A program made the translations under genes and the position numbers. Shown piece after piece: positions 1 through 6,020 of a DNA stretch of 6,020 nt. Under the pieces are notes generated by a model that was not told the origin of the DNA, searched no databases, and saw nothing but the letters and a program-made list of their open reading frames with translations. Location of the stretch: contig JAUVUS010000169.1 of the NCBI GenBank assembly GCA_030600865.1, positions 1 through 6,020 on the forward strand, given 5' to 3'. Every line of letters starts with the position of its first letter. Position 1 is the first letter of the stretch. Source of the DNA: Bacteroidales bacterium. GTDB lineage: Bacteria > Bacteroidota > Bacteroidia > Bacteroidales > UBA12077.

Positions 1-30
1 AATAAAAAGAAAAAATATTTTGTACGATGA
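1..30 (+). CDS. 3' end of an upstream gene (possibly modB), overlapping modC
   Basis: Frame 1 is open from the window edge to a TGA at 28-30 and reads NKKKKYFVR then stop. This TGA shares bases with the ATG of modC (ATGA at 27-30), the classic four-base overlap of translationally coupled genes. A basic tail is plausible for a membrane permease, and modB usually precedes modC, so ModB is the natural guess. Nine residues cannot identify a family, and a chance open frame in an intergenic region is not excluded. Confidence 0.45.
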   Translation, partial: NKKKKYFVR

Positions 31-1205
31 TTATCAGATTCGAATCGGTTGAACATAAATTAGGGAATAATCATTTCAGCTATGACTTTCAGACAGATAG
101 TCCTATAATCGGAGTTTTTGGCCCTAGTGGTGCAGGTAAAACTACATTATTCAATTTACTATCAGGAGTTGACACACCTAAAAAAGGTAAAATAAAGCTC
201 AATTCTGAGATTTTAGTTGATATAGAGCAAGATCATATAATACAGGGTAAGAACCGAAATATTGGCTACGTTTTCCAAGAAAACTACCTATTTCCACATC
301 TTTCTGTAAAAAAGAATTTATTATATAGCAAACCTTATATTAAAAGTAAAACTCAATATATTTCATTTGAAGATATTGTAAGTCTTTTGGATATTGTTCC
401 GTTGCTTAATAAAAAGCCAAGGCAGCTTTCAGGTGGCGAGCGACAAAGGGTTGCTATTGGCAGAGCACTTCTCTCCCAACCCAGATTACTTTTACTCGAT
501 GAACCATTCTCGAATGTGGATTGTTCTAAAAGAAAGCAAATCATTTCGTATTTACTTAGAATCAATAATCATTTTCAAATTCCAATGGTTATTATAAGTC
601 ATCATTTAGAAGATATTTTGAAACTAACACGCAAAATTGTAATTATTGAAAATGGCAAATCAACAGTTTCGGGTGATGCTTTTACGATAATAAAAAATGG
701 TGAAAAACCGGAATTGGTTCGACCTAAAAAATTCCAAAATACTTTTGAAGTTGCATTTAAAAGTTTTAATCAAATAGAAAAAATTTATAATCTTCTATTA
801 AACAAAATTATTGAAATTAAAGTCTCAAATCATTCCAGACTTTTAAATGAAGATATTAAACAAGGAACCAGAATTCAACTAAGCCTTAGACCTATTGATG
901 TTGCACTAAGCCTTGAAAAACAAAAGGGAACAACAATACAAAATCAATTGAAGGGAGTTGTAAAACAAATTATTCATAATTATGAAGCAATTTTTTGTGT
1001 GGTAGATTGTGGATTTGAATTATTTGTGGAAATATCGCAAGGCATAATAAATAATTTATATCTACACGAAGGACAAAAAATCTATTGCCAGATTAAAGCT
1101 AACGATTTTGATGTGGTTCATGTTTACGATGAAATCAAAACGAAAAAAAATAAAACTAAATTAATCCAGAAATACTCTGAATCAACTGAATTAACTATAA
1201 ATTAG
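27..1205 (+). CDS. modC: Molybdate ABC transporter ATP-binding protein (ModC)
   Basis: This is the cytoplasmic ATPase that drives import of molybdate through the ModB permease with binding protein ModA. The ABC domain fills roughly residues 1-230. It has Walker A GPSGAGKTT (32-40), Q-loop Gln84 in YVFQ, signature LSGGERQ (134-140), Walker B LLLLDEP (154-160) and H-loop His192 in ISHH. All catalytic motifs are intact. Residues about 280-365 look like a TOBE/Mop-type regulatory domain (LSLRPIDVALSL, then a second beta-rich stretch), as in ModC and unlike short ABC ATPases. At 392 residues it is somewhat longer than the roughly 350 of E. coli ModC; the excess includes a Lys-rich tail after about 370. 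The ATG overlaps the stop of the preceding frame (ATGA), and xdhA follows after 29 bases, so co-transcription with the molybdoenzyme is likely. Tungstate or another oxyanion as substrate is an alternative, because the ATPase alone does not fix specificity. Confidence 0.85.
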   Translation: MIIRFESVEHKLGNNHFSYDFQTDSPIIGVFGPSGAGKTTLFNLLSGVDTPKKGKIKLNSEILVDIEQDHIIQGKNRNIGYVFQENYLFPHLSVKKNLLYSKPYIKSKTQYISFEDIVSLLDIVPLLNKKPRQLSGGERQRVAIGRALLSQPRLLLLDEPFSNVDCSKRKQIISYLLRINNHFQIPMVIISHHLEDILKLTRKIVIIENGKSTVSGDAFTIIKNGEKPELVRPKKFQNTFEVAFKSFNQIEKIYNLLLNKIIEIKVSNHSRLLNEDIKQGTRIQLSLRPIDVALSLEKQKGTTIQNQLKGVVKQIIHNYEAIFCVVDCGFELFVEISQGIINNLYLHEGQKIYCQIKANDFDVVHVYDEIKTKKNKTKLIQKYSESTELTIN

Positions 1206-1234
1206 AAAAATCTAAAATTTATTAACTTTTTATT

Positions 1235-2638
1235 ATGATAACATTCATTCTAAATAATAAATTAGTCCAAACTGAAAATCCCCCGGGAACTACCCTGCTC
1301 GATTTTATTCGTTACGAAATGAATTTACCGGGAACGAAGATTGGTTGTAGAGAAGGCGATTGCGGTGCCTGTACAGTTCTGGAAGGAATAATCGAAAATA
1401 ATAAAGTAAAATACAAAAGCATTGTTTCTTGTTTAACTCCTATAGGAAATGTGCATGGTAAGCATATTGTTACAATCGAAGGAATAAATATGAAAGAACT
1501 GACTCCGGTTCAGAATGCCTTGGTTGATCATGCAGCCACACAATGCGGCTTTTGTACACCGGGCTTTGTAATGTCGCTTACCGGGCACAGCCTTTCTAAA
1601 GAGAAATCTGATAAAGAAAAAGCTATTGCTGCAATAAGTGGAAATATATGCCGCTGTACCGGATACAAATCCTTCGAAAAAGCTGCTGAAAGTATTTCTG
1701 AATTGCTAAAAATAAAAGATATTAATAACCCAATAAAGTGGTTAGTCGATAATAAACATTTACCGGAATATTTTCTAGAAATCGGAAATAGATTAAATGA
1801 AATCGAAAAGAATCAACTTGCAACATCTGAAAATGTACAGATTATTGGCGGCGGAACAGATTTAATGGTTCAGAAACCGGAAGAAATTGCAGAAACGGAT
1901 ATCAATTTATTTTACGACAGAAAAGACCTGAAAGGAATAAGAAAAGAAAAAGATTCAATTATTATTGGTTCCGCCTCTAATGCTGATGAAATAATGAGAT
2001 CATCTATGATGCAGGAATATTTTCCGGATATAGAATCTCATTTTAAATTAATTTCATCGGAACAAATCCGTAAGATGGGAACTATTGCAGGAAATTTTAT
2101 TAATGCTTCACCAATAGGCGATTTAAGCATCTTCTTTCTGGCTTTAAATGCTGATATCATATTAAAAGAGTCAAACAGTACACGAAGGTTATCTCTAAAA
2201 GATTTCTTTTTAGATTATAAAAAACTGAATCTTCAAAAAAACGAATACATTGAATCAGTTGTTATTCCAATTCCAAAAAATAGATTTTATTTCAATTTCG
2301 AAAAAGTTAGTAAACGAACACACTTAGATATTGCCAGCGTAAATACAGCAATTTATTTACAATTAAAAAATGATATGATCGAAGCCTGTACTATTTCTGC
2401 TGGCGGTGTAAGTGCTGTACCAAAATATTTAAGTAATACATCAGCTTATTTGATTGGTAAAAAAATTACCAATGGAACGATTATTAAAGCAAATGAAATA
2501 ATTCAGGATGAGATCTCTCCTATTAGTGATATTAGGGGAAGTGCAGAATATAAACGATTGTTATTAAGACAATTGCTTTTTGCTCATTTTATAAAATTAT
2601 TTCCAGAGAACATTTCCTTAAATGAATTATTAAGCTAA
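1235..2638 (+). CDS. xdhA: Xanthine dehydrogenase small subunit, [2Fe-2S]/FAD (XdhA)
   Basis: This is the electron-transfer subunit of a two-subunit xanthine dehydrogenase. It carries electrons from the molybdenum site in XdhB through two [2Fe-2S] clusters to FAD, and then probably to NAD+. The N-terminal plant-type ferredoxin fold has Cys38, Cys43, Cys46 (GCREGDCGAC) and Cys66. The second, helical cluster domain has Cys104 and Cys107 (QCGFC) and Cys139 and Cys141 (CRC). The FAD domain starts near 200 with IIGGGTDLMV (203-212), has the second flavin loop GTIAGNFINASPIGD (282-296), and ends in a C-terminal flavoprotein domain containing KVSKRTHLDIASVN (357-370). All eight cluster cysteines are present. 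At 467 residues with Fe-S and FAD fused, it matches the Rhodobacter capsulatus XdhA layout rather than the three-subunit type. The ATG gives the usual family N-terminus. It lies 29 bases after modC; its partner xdhB lies 644 bases downstream beyond an inserted small gene. Confidence 0.93.
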   Translation: MITFILNNKLVQTENPPGTTLLDFIRYEMNLPGTKIGCREGDCGACTVLEGIIENNKVKYKSIVSCLTPIGNVHGKHIVTIEGINMKELTPVQNALVDHAATQCGFCTPGFVMSLTGHSLSKEKSDKEKAIAAISGNICRCTGYKSFEKAAESISELLKIKDINNPIKWLVDNKHLPEYFLEIGNRLNEIEKNQLATSENVQIIGGGTDLMVQKPEEIAETDINLFYDRKDLKGIRKEKDSIIIGSASNADEIMRSSMMQEYFPDIESHFKLISSEQIRKMGTIAGNFINASPIGDLSIFFLALNADIILKESNSTRRLSLKDFFLDYKKLNLQKNEYIESVVIPIPKNRFYFNFEKVSKRTHLDIASVNTAIYLQLKNDMIEACTISAGGVSAVPKYLSNTSAYLIGKKITNGTIIKANEIIQDEISPISDIRGSAEYKRLLLRQLLFAHFIKLFPENISLNELLS

Positions 2639-2673
2639 TACTAATCATGTATCATCAAATAATGTACAGGTAA

Positions 2674-2705
2674 TGGAATGATGGAATAATGGAATGATGT
2701 AATTA
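2674..2705 (+). repeat. Left octamer array, TGGAATRA units
   Basis: TGGAAT begins at 2674, 2682 and 2690, an exact 8-base period, with units TGGAATGA, TGGAATAA and TGGAATGA. A degraded fourth unit, TGTAATTA, follows at 2698-2705. The array begins 35 bases after the xdhA stop codon. Bases 2681-2696 are a perfect reverse complement of 3194-3209. Confidence 0.85.
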
Positions 2706-2749
2706 ATTATATTGAAATATATTAATGAATATCTATTATAATAAACCTT

Positions 2750-3157
2750 ATGGAAAGAAAGAATATTAATAGAGGTTTTAAACAATTACGAGTATGGAAT
2801 GGCGCAATTGAATTGTATGTTCTTACCTGTAAGCTTCTCACAGAATTTCCTTTTGAACTAAAAAAAACAGTAGCAAACTGCATTGATGCTTCTCATAGTA
2901 TTAGTAGAAATATTGCTGAAGGATACTCAAGAAGAAGTATTAAAGAGTATCTTAACTTTCTAAATATAGCTTTAGGTTCAAGTGGTGAATACCATTCTTG
3001 CATATTTAGTTTTCATAAAGCAAACCAAATAACCAATGAAGAATTTGAACAATTAGATAAACTTCATTATAAAACAGAAAATGAACTTATTCATCTGATA
3101 AAATCATTACAAAAGAAAATGAAAGAGGGAAACTGGGAAGTGACTTTTAATAATTGA
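2750..3157 (+). CDS. Four-helix-bundle protein of the 23S rRNA intervening-sequence (IVP/S23) family
   Basis: This is a 135-residue, helix-rich, basic soluble protein without a signal peptide or membrane segment. Family marks are an N-terminal F-x2-L-x-VW (10-16, FKQLRVW), an FP in the first helix loop (33-34), the core NIAEGYSRRS (54-63) followed by KEYLNFLNIALGSSGE (65-80), and a terminal amphipathic helix to about residue 124. Length is close to the usual 115-130, with a short extra tail (EGNWEVTFNN). The family was named from ORFs inside intervening sequences of 23S rRNA genes and is related to Avd of diversity-generating retroelements. Its biochemical role is not established, though nucleic-acid binding is suspected. 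No rRNA or reverse transcriptase is visible here. The ORF is intact, which suggests selection or recent arrival. It is flanked by inverted octamer arrays and lies in an otherwise coherent xdh operon, so it is probably cargo rather than part of purine metabolism. Confidence 0.85.
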   Translation: MERKNINRGFKQLRVWNGAIELYVLTCKLLTEFPFELKKTVANCIDASHSISRNIAEGYSRRSIKEYLNFLNIALGSSGEYHSCIFSFHKANQITNEEFEQLDKLHYKTENELIHLIKSLQKKMKEGNWEVTFNN

Positions 3158-3186
3158 GAAAAAAGACATGAAATATTTAACCCAAT

Positions 3187-3210
3187 ATTCCAACATTCCA
3201 TTATTCCATA
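3187..3210 (-). repeat. Right octamer array, inverted copy of the left array
   Basis: On the plus strand ATTCCA occurs at 3187, 3195 and 3203, again with an exact 8-base period. Read on the minus strand this gives units TGGAATAA, TGGAATGT and TGGAATAT. A degenerate further unit may continue toward the gene (TGGGTTAA on the minus strand). It starts 29 bases after the stop codon of the small gene. Confidence 0.85.
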
Positions 3211-3282
3211 AGTTATTTATTTACAAAAGAAGCATAAAATATTTTAATATAATCTAAGAAGACTTTAAACTATCATACCGAA

Positions 3283-5535
3283 ATGAAAAATATAGACTCA
3301 AAAAATCACGTTACGGGTAAATCTGTTTACATAGATGATATTCCGGTTCAGATAGGAACATTATTTGGAGCTGTTTTTGGTTCACCTAAAGCACATGGTA
3401 AAATTATCAATCTTGATTTATCAGAAGCAGAATCATTAGAAGGAGTTGAAAAAATATTTACTTATAAAGATATCCCCGGGAAAAATCAGATTGGTGGTAT
3501 AATAGAAGACGAAACCTTGTTTGCTGAAGACGAAGTTGATTTCATTGGGCAACCAGTTGCATTTATTGTTGCTAAAAATGAAATAATTGCACGAAAAGCT
3601 GTAAAACTTATTAAAATTGATATTGAAGAATTGAAAGTTATTACTGATCCCAGAGAAGCTCAAGAAAAAGGACATTTATTGACACCTCCCAGAACTTTTA
3701 AAATGGGCGATGTTACCAATGAATGGTCAAAATGTGATTACATTTTCGAAGGAAAAGTTGAAAACGGTGGACAGGAACATTTATATATCGAAACACAAGG
3801 TTCTTACGCTTATCCAATAGATAATGGAAGTATAAAAATTCATTCATCAACACAGGGAGCCACTCTGGTGCAAAAAATTGCTGCTCAAGTTTTAGGTTTA
3901 TCAATGCATCGAATTGAAGTTGATGTAGCACGTTTAGGTGGTGCTTTTGGAGGAAAAGAGGATCAGGCAACGGCATATGCTTGTATGGCTGCATTAGCAG
4001 CATACTTATTACAAAAACCTGTTAAAATAGCCTTGCATCGAATAGACGATATGCAGATGACAGGAAAACGCCATCCTTATAGTTCTGATTTTAAAATTGG
4101 TTTAAACAAAGATTATAAAATTCTTGCTCTCAAAACTACGATGTATCAGAATGGCGGAGCTGCAAATGACTTATCACCGGCCATTATGGAACGTACATTA
4201 TTTCATTCTACCAATGTATATTTCATTCCAAATACGGAAGTTACCGTTTATAGTTGCAAAACCAATCTGCCGCCAAATACGGCATTTAGAGGATTTGGTG
4301 CACCACAGGGAATGTTTGTAATAGAAGCGGCAATAGCTAAGGCAGCTTGTCAATTAAACATTCCAACAAGCGAAATTCAGAAGAGAAATTTTATTAAAGA
4401 AAACGACGAATTTCAATACGGTCAAATTGCCGAAAATGCAAATATTGATCATTGCTACAAAACAGCCGACAAGACCTATCGTATTGAACAGGTTGAGCAG
4501 AAAATACAAGAATTCAATTCAAAAAATACAAATTATAAAAAAGGTATGGCAATAATGCCAATTTGTTTTGGTATTTCATTCACTAAAACTCCTATGAATC
4601 AGGCAAGAGCACTTGTTCATATTTATCAGGATGGAAGTATTGGCATTAGTACTGGTGCGGTTGAGATGGGGCAAAGCGTTAACACCAAAATGATTCAGGT
4701 AGCAGCATCCGTTTTTTCAATTAAACCTGAAAGAATAAAAATCGAATCAACCAATACAACCCGTGTTGCCAATACATCACCAACTGCTGCAAGTTCGGGA
4801 GCTGATTTAAACGGAAATGCTTTACGAATTGCATGTAATACTCTTCTTGAAAGATTGAAAGGAACTGCAGCAAAAATGCTATCGTGTAATATTTCCGAAC
4901 TTAGCATCGAAAATGAAACAGTTATTCGCAATAATAAAAAAACTGAGATTCTTTGGGAACAATTGATAGAAACAGCATTTTTAGATCGTATTTGTCTTAC
5001 TGAGAATGGTCATTATATTACACCAATCATACATTTCGATAAAACCAAAGAGAAAGGCCATCCGTTTGCATACCATGTTTATGGAATAGCTATTGTAACA
5101 GTTACTTTAGACTGTATTCGCGGAACCTACGAATTCGATGATGTAAAAATCGTTCACGATTTTGGAAACTGCATGAATACAATTATCGATCAGGGACAAA
5201 TTGAAGGTGCCGTTGTACAAGGTATTGGCTGGATGACTATGGAAGAGCTATCTTACGCTAAAGATGGCAGATTATTGTCAAATAGCTTATCCACTTATAA
5301 AGTACCAGATATTTATTCTGTCCCTAAAAATATTGATATAACAGCCTTAAAAACTGAAGGACCGGAACTGGCTTTATTAAGATCAAAAGCAATTGGCGAA
5401 CCACCGTTCATGTATGGAATTGGAGCCTACTTTGCATTAGCTAAAGCAATAAATGCATTTAATCCAAATTATAAAATTGATTTTGATGCTCCACTAACTC
5501 CTGAAAAAGTTTTAATGAGATTGTATCAAAAATAA
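3283..5535 (+). CDS. xdhB: Xanthine dehydrogenase molybdenum-binding large subunit (XdhB)
   Basis: This catalytic subunit hydroxylates hypoxanthine and xanthine toward uric acid at a molybdopterin centre. The N-terminal a/b hammerhead domain opens with HVTGKSVYIDDIP (9-21); the Mo-binding domains fill the rest. Residues align without gaps to the bovine active site: Gln191 (bovine Q767), Glu226 in FGGKE (E802), Arg304 in MERTLFH (R880), Arg336 and Phe338 in FRGFG (R912, F914), Phe433 in ISFT (F1009), Ala503 in PTAAS (A1079), and Glu706 in GEPP (E1261). Glu226 plus Arg304 is the pair that marks purine hydroxylases; aldehyde oxidases have other residues there. GGQEHLYIETQ (162-172) is also typical. 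At 750 residues it is about the size of R. capsulatus XdhB (near 777). The chosen ATG gives the standard short N-terminus. It ends 54 bases before the convergent mocA-like gene. Bovine numbers are from memory of the structure. Confidence 0.95.
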   Translation: MKNIDSKNHVTGKSVYIDDIPVQIGTLFGAVFGSPKAHGKIINLDLSEAESLEGVEKIFTYKDIPGKNQIGGIIEDETLFAEDEVDFIGQPVAFIVAKNEIIARKAVKLIKIDIEELKVITDPREAQEKGHLLTPPRTFKMGDVTNEWSKCDYIFEGKVENGGQEHLYIETQGSYAYPIDNGSIKIHSSTQGATLVQKIAAQVLGLSMHRIEVDVARLGGAFGGKEDQATAYACMAALAAYLLQKPVKIALHRIDDMQMTGKRHPYSSDFKIGLNKDYKILALKTTMYQNGGAANDLSPAIMERTLFHSTNVYFIPNTEVTVYSCKTNLPPNTAFRGFGAPQGMFVIEAAIAKAACQLNIPTSEIQKRNFIKENDEFQYGQIAENANIDHCYKTADKTYRIEQVEQKIQEFNSKNTNYKKGMAIMPICFGISFTKTPMNQARALVHIYQDGSIGISTGAVEMGQSVNTKMIQVAASVFSIKPERIKIESTNTTRVANTSPTAASSGADLNGNALRIACNTLLERLKGTAAKMLSCNISELSIENETVIRNNKKTEILWEQLIETAFLDRICLTENGHYITPIIHFDKTKEKGHPFAYHVYGIAIVTVTLDCIRGTYEFDDVKIVHDFGNCMNTIIDQGQIEGAVVQGIGWMTMEELSYAKDGRLLSNSLSTYKVPDIYSVPKNIDITALKTEGPELALLRSKAIGEPPFMYGIGAYFALAKAINAFNPNYKIDFDAPLTPEKVLMRLYQK

Positions 5536-5598
5536 ATTCCAAATTTCGGATTTAAAGTTTCAAATTAACATGAAATTTGAAACCTGAAACTAGAAACT
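5535..5598. repeat. Inverted heptamer arrays (RRTTTCA) filling the convergent spacer
   Basis: On the plus strand 7-base units run AATTCCA, AATTTCG, GATTTAA, AGTTTCA (5535-5562). After a short centre, the minus strand carries AGTTTCT, AGTTTCA, GGTTTCA, AATTTCA (5598 down to 5571). The right-hand units are clear, while the left are partly degenerate. The array covers the whole intergenic space and enters the last codons of the minus-strand gene. Confidence 0.65.
5542..5598. terminator. Hairpin between convergent xdhB and mocA-like genes, likely bidirectional terminator
   Basis: GTTTCAAATT (5557-5566) pairs perfectly with AATTTGAAAC (5574-5583) around a 7-base loop. The stem extends outward with mismatches to 5542/5598 (19 Watson-Crick pairs and one G-U over 25 positions). 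It begins 7 bases after the xdhB stop codon and reaches into the end of the opposing gene. It is AT-rich and lacks a clean U-tract, so its termination efficiency is uncertain, but its position between converging genes supports the call. Confidence 0.55.
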
Positions 5599-6020
5599 GA
5601 AGTACTTTCTATATTCTTCTAAGGTATTAATATTCACCAATACAGTTTCATCATCAACTTGTACTTTCCTTTTAGGATATCGATTCAGAAATTCTTTAAA
5701 ATGGATTTGATCTTCTGTAGTTGTAATCACATCCTCAATTATTTTCTCAGAAAGTAAAACAGGGTGTCCTCCCTTTCCATCAAATTCAGGACTTATATAA
5801 TCAGCCTTATCGGTGTTCCCTGATAATTCATTCAATACTTCATGATTTACAAAAGGGTTATCAACATTATGAACAAAAACAGGTAAAACTTCCGACATAC
5901 TCTTTGCTCCTGTTTTTAAAGAATAAAACCTATGCCAATCAGGATGTTCATTTATTACTATTTTTACATTACCCGAAAATTGAATTTTATTTTCTGTCAA
6001 ATAGTTATTTCCTGTTTCAT
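5590..6020 (-). CDS. MobA/MocA-family nucleotidyltransferase, C-terminal part (gene runs off the window)
   Basis: This family transfers CMP or GMP to molybdopterin to make the dinucleotide cofactor. The visible 142 residues are the C-terminal three quarters of a protein normally near 190-200 residues. Seen are the TGNNY strand end, VKIVINEHPDW followed by YSLKTGAKSM, the metal-binding loop VHNVDNPFV, GKGGHPVLLS, and the terminal VLVNINTLEEY. The D-N-P-F loop resembles the D-Q-P-F of cytidylyltransferase MocA, whereas N-x-N-T near the end is common in MobA proteins, so donor specificity stays open. The N-terminal nucleotide-binding glycine loop must lie beyond base 6020. The frame stays open to the edge, so the TTG at 6000-5998 is not the likely start, and the ATG at 6020-6018 is in another frame and soon hits TGA. 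The last codons (Ser-Phe-stop) lie within the heptamer repeat. It is convergent with xdhB and presumably serves the same enzyme. Confidence 0.8.
   Translation of the reverse strand, partial: ETGNNYLTENKIQFSGNVKIVINEHPDWHRFYSLKTGAKSMSEVLPVFVHNVDNPFVNHEVLNELSGNTDKADYISPEFDGKGGHPVLLSEKIIEDVITTTEDQIHFKEFLNRYPKRKVQVDDETVLVNINTLEEYRKYFSF

Larger units (their letters stand above)
2671..3212 (+). mobile_element. Candidate IVS-like element: four-helix-bundle gene between inverted octamer arrays
   Basis: This compact unit of about 540 bp consists of an array of TGGAATRA octamers, a single four-helix-bundle ORF, and the same octamers in inverted orientation. It sits between xdhA and xdhB, which are normally adjacent. 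The ends pair as inverted repeats (2681-2703 with 3187-3209, 21 of 23 positions). The only protein encoded is not a transposase or recombinase, so any movement would need help in trans or would go through RNA or recombination. I see no convincing target-site duplication just outside the arrays. The boundaries are set by the repeats and are approximate. The alternative is a non-mobile gene between two unrelated intergenic repeats. Confidence 0.5.

Noticed and set aside
16..22. TATTTTG before modC, similar to the -7 box TAnnTTTG.
   Set aside because: It is one base short of the consensus spacing and lies within the apparent coding end of the upstream gene.
2671..2705. CRISPR-like array.
   Set aside because: The units are only 8 bases long and directly contiguous, with no spacers and no cas genes.
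2712..2741. TTG followed after 19 bases by TATTATAA upstream of the small gene, resembling the Bacteroidota -33/-7 promoter.
   Set aside because: The -7 part matches TAnnTTTG at only three of six fixed positions, and such matches arise easily in AT-rich DNA.
3220..3253. TTTACA and TATAAT upstream of xdhB, resembling a sigma-70 promoter.
   Set aside because: The spacing is 22 bases, too long for a -35/-10 pair, and the Bacteroidota primary sigma factor uses another consensus. An xdhB promoter remains possible but is not supported by this.
3713..4003. Minus-strand open frames inside xdhB, for example this one of 96 codons, and others at 3436-3675 and 4695-4931.
   Set aside because: They lie wholly within a strongly conserved coding sequence on the other strand and show no recognisable motifs, so they are shadow frames.
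5998..6020. TTG at 6000-5998 or ATG at 6020-6018 as the start of the minus-strand gene.
   Set aside because: The frame is open through to the edge, with family-like residues (TGNNY) upstream of the TTG. The ATG is out of frame and meets TGA after seven codons. The gene is simply cut by the window.

Overview
The window is AT-rich (about one third G+C by eye) with A/T-rich spacers and no strong Shine-Dalgarno sequences. Together with a stand-alone four-helix-bundle (23S rRNA intervening-sequence type) gene and short-period intergenic repeats, this suggests a member of the Bacteroidota. The phylum is an inference from style and gene content; I cannot name a genus.

Layout, left to right. Bases 1-30 look like the last codons of an upstream gene whose TGA overlaps the start of modC (27-1205, +), the ATPase of a molybdate ABC transporter. 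After 29 bases comes xdhA (1235-2638, +), the [2Fe-2S]/FAD subunit of a two-subunit xanthine dehydrogenase. A 644-base gap then separates xdhA from xdhB (3283-5535, +), the molybdenum-binding catalytic subunit. In that gap sits a small four-helix-bundle gene (2750-3157, +), bracketed by two arrays of an 8-bp repeat in opposite orientation. On the minus strand, convergent with xdhB, is the C-terminal part of a MobA/MocA-type nucleotidyltransferase (5590-6020). The 54-base space between them is filled by inverted arrays of a 7-bp repeat that form a hairpin, a likely bidirectional terminator.

How the genes work together: ModC would power molybdate import, the MocA-like protein would complete or modify the pterin cofactor, and XdhA/XdhB would use that cofactor to hydroxylate hypoxanthine and xanthine. 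All catalytic residues that separate xanthine dehydrogenases from aldehyde oxidases are present in XdhB. The window is thus a molybdenum-supply plus purine-oxidation locus.

The least ordinary part is the 2.67-3.21 kb segment. It is a compact unit of inverted octamer arrays flanking an intact four-helix-bundle ORF, lodged between two genes whose products must assemble together. It resembles the intervening sequences of 23S rRNA genes but lies in a protein-coding operon, and it may be a small mobile or RNA-processed element.
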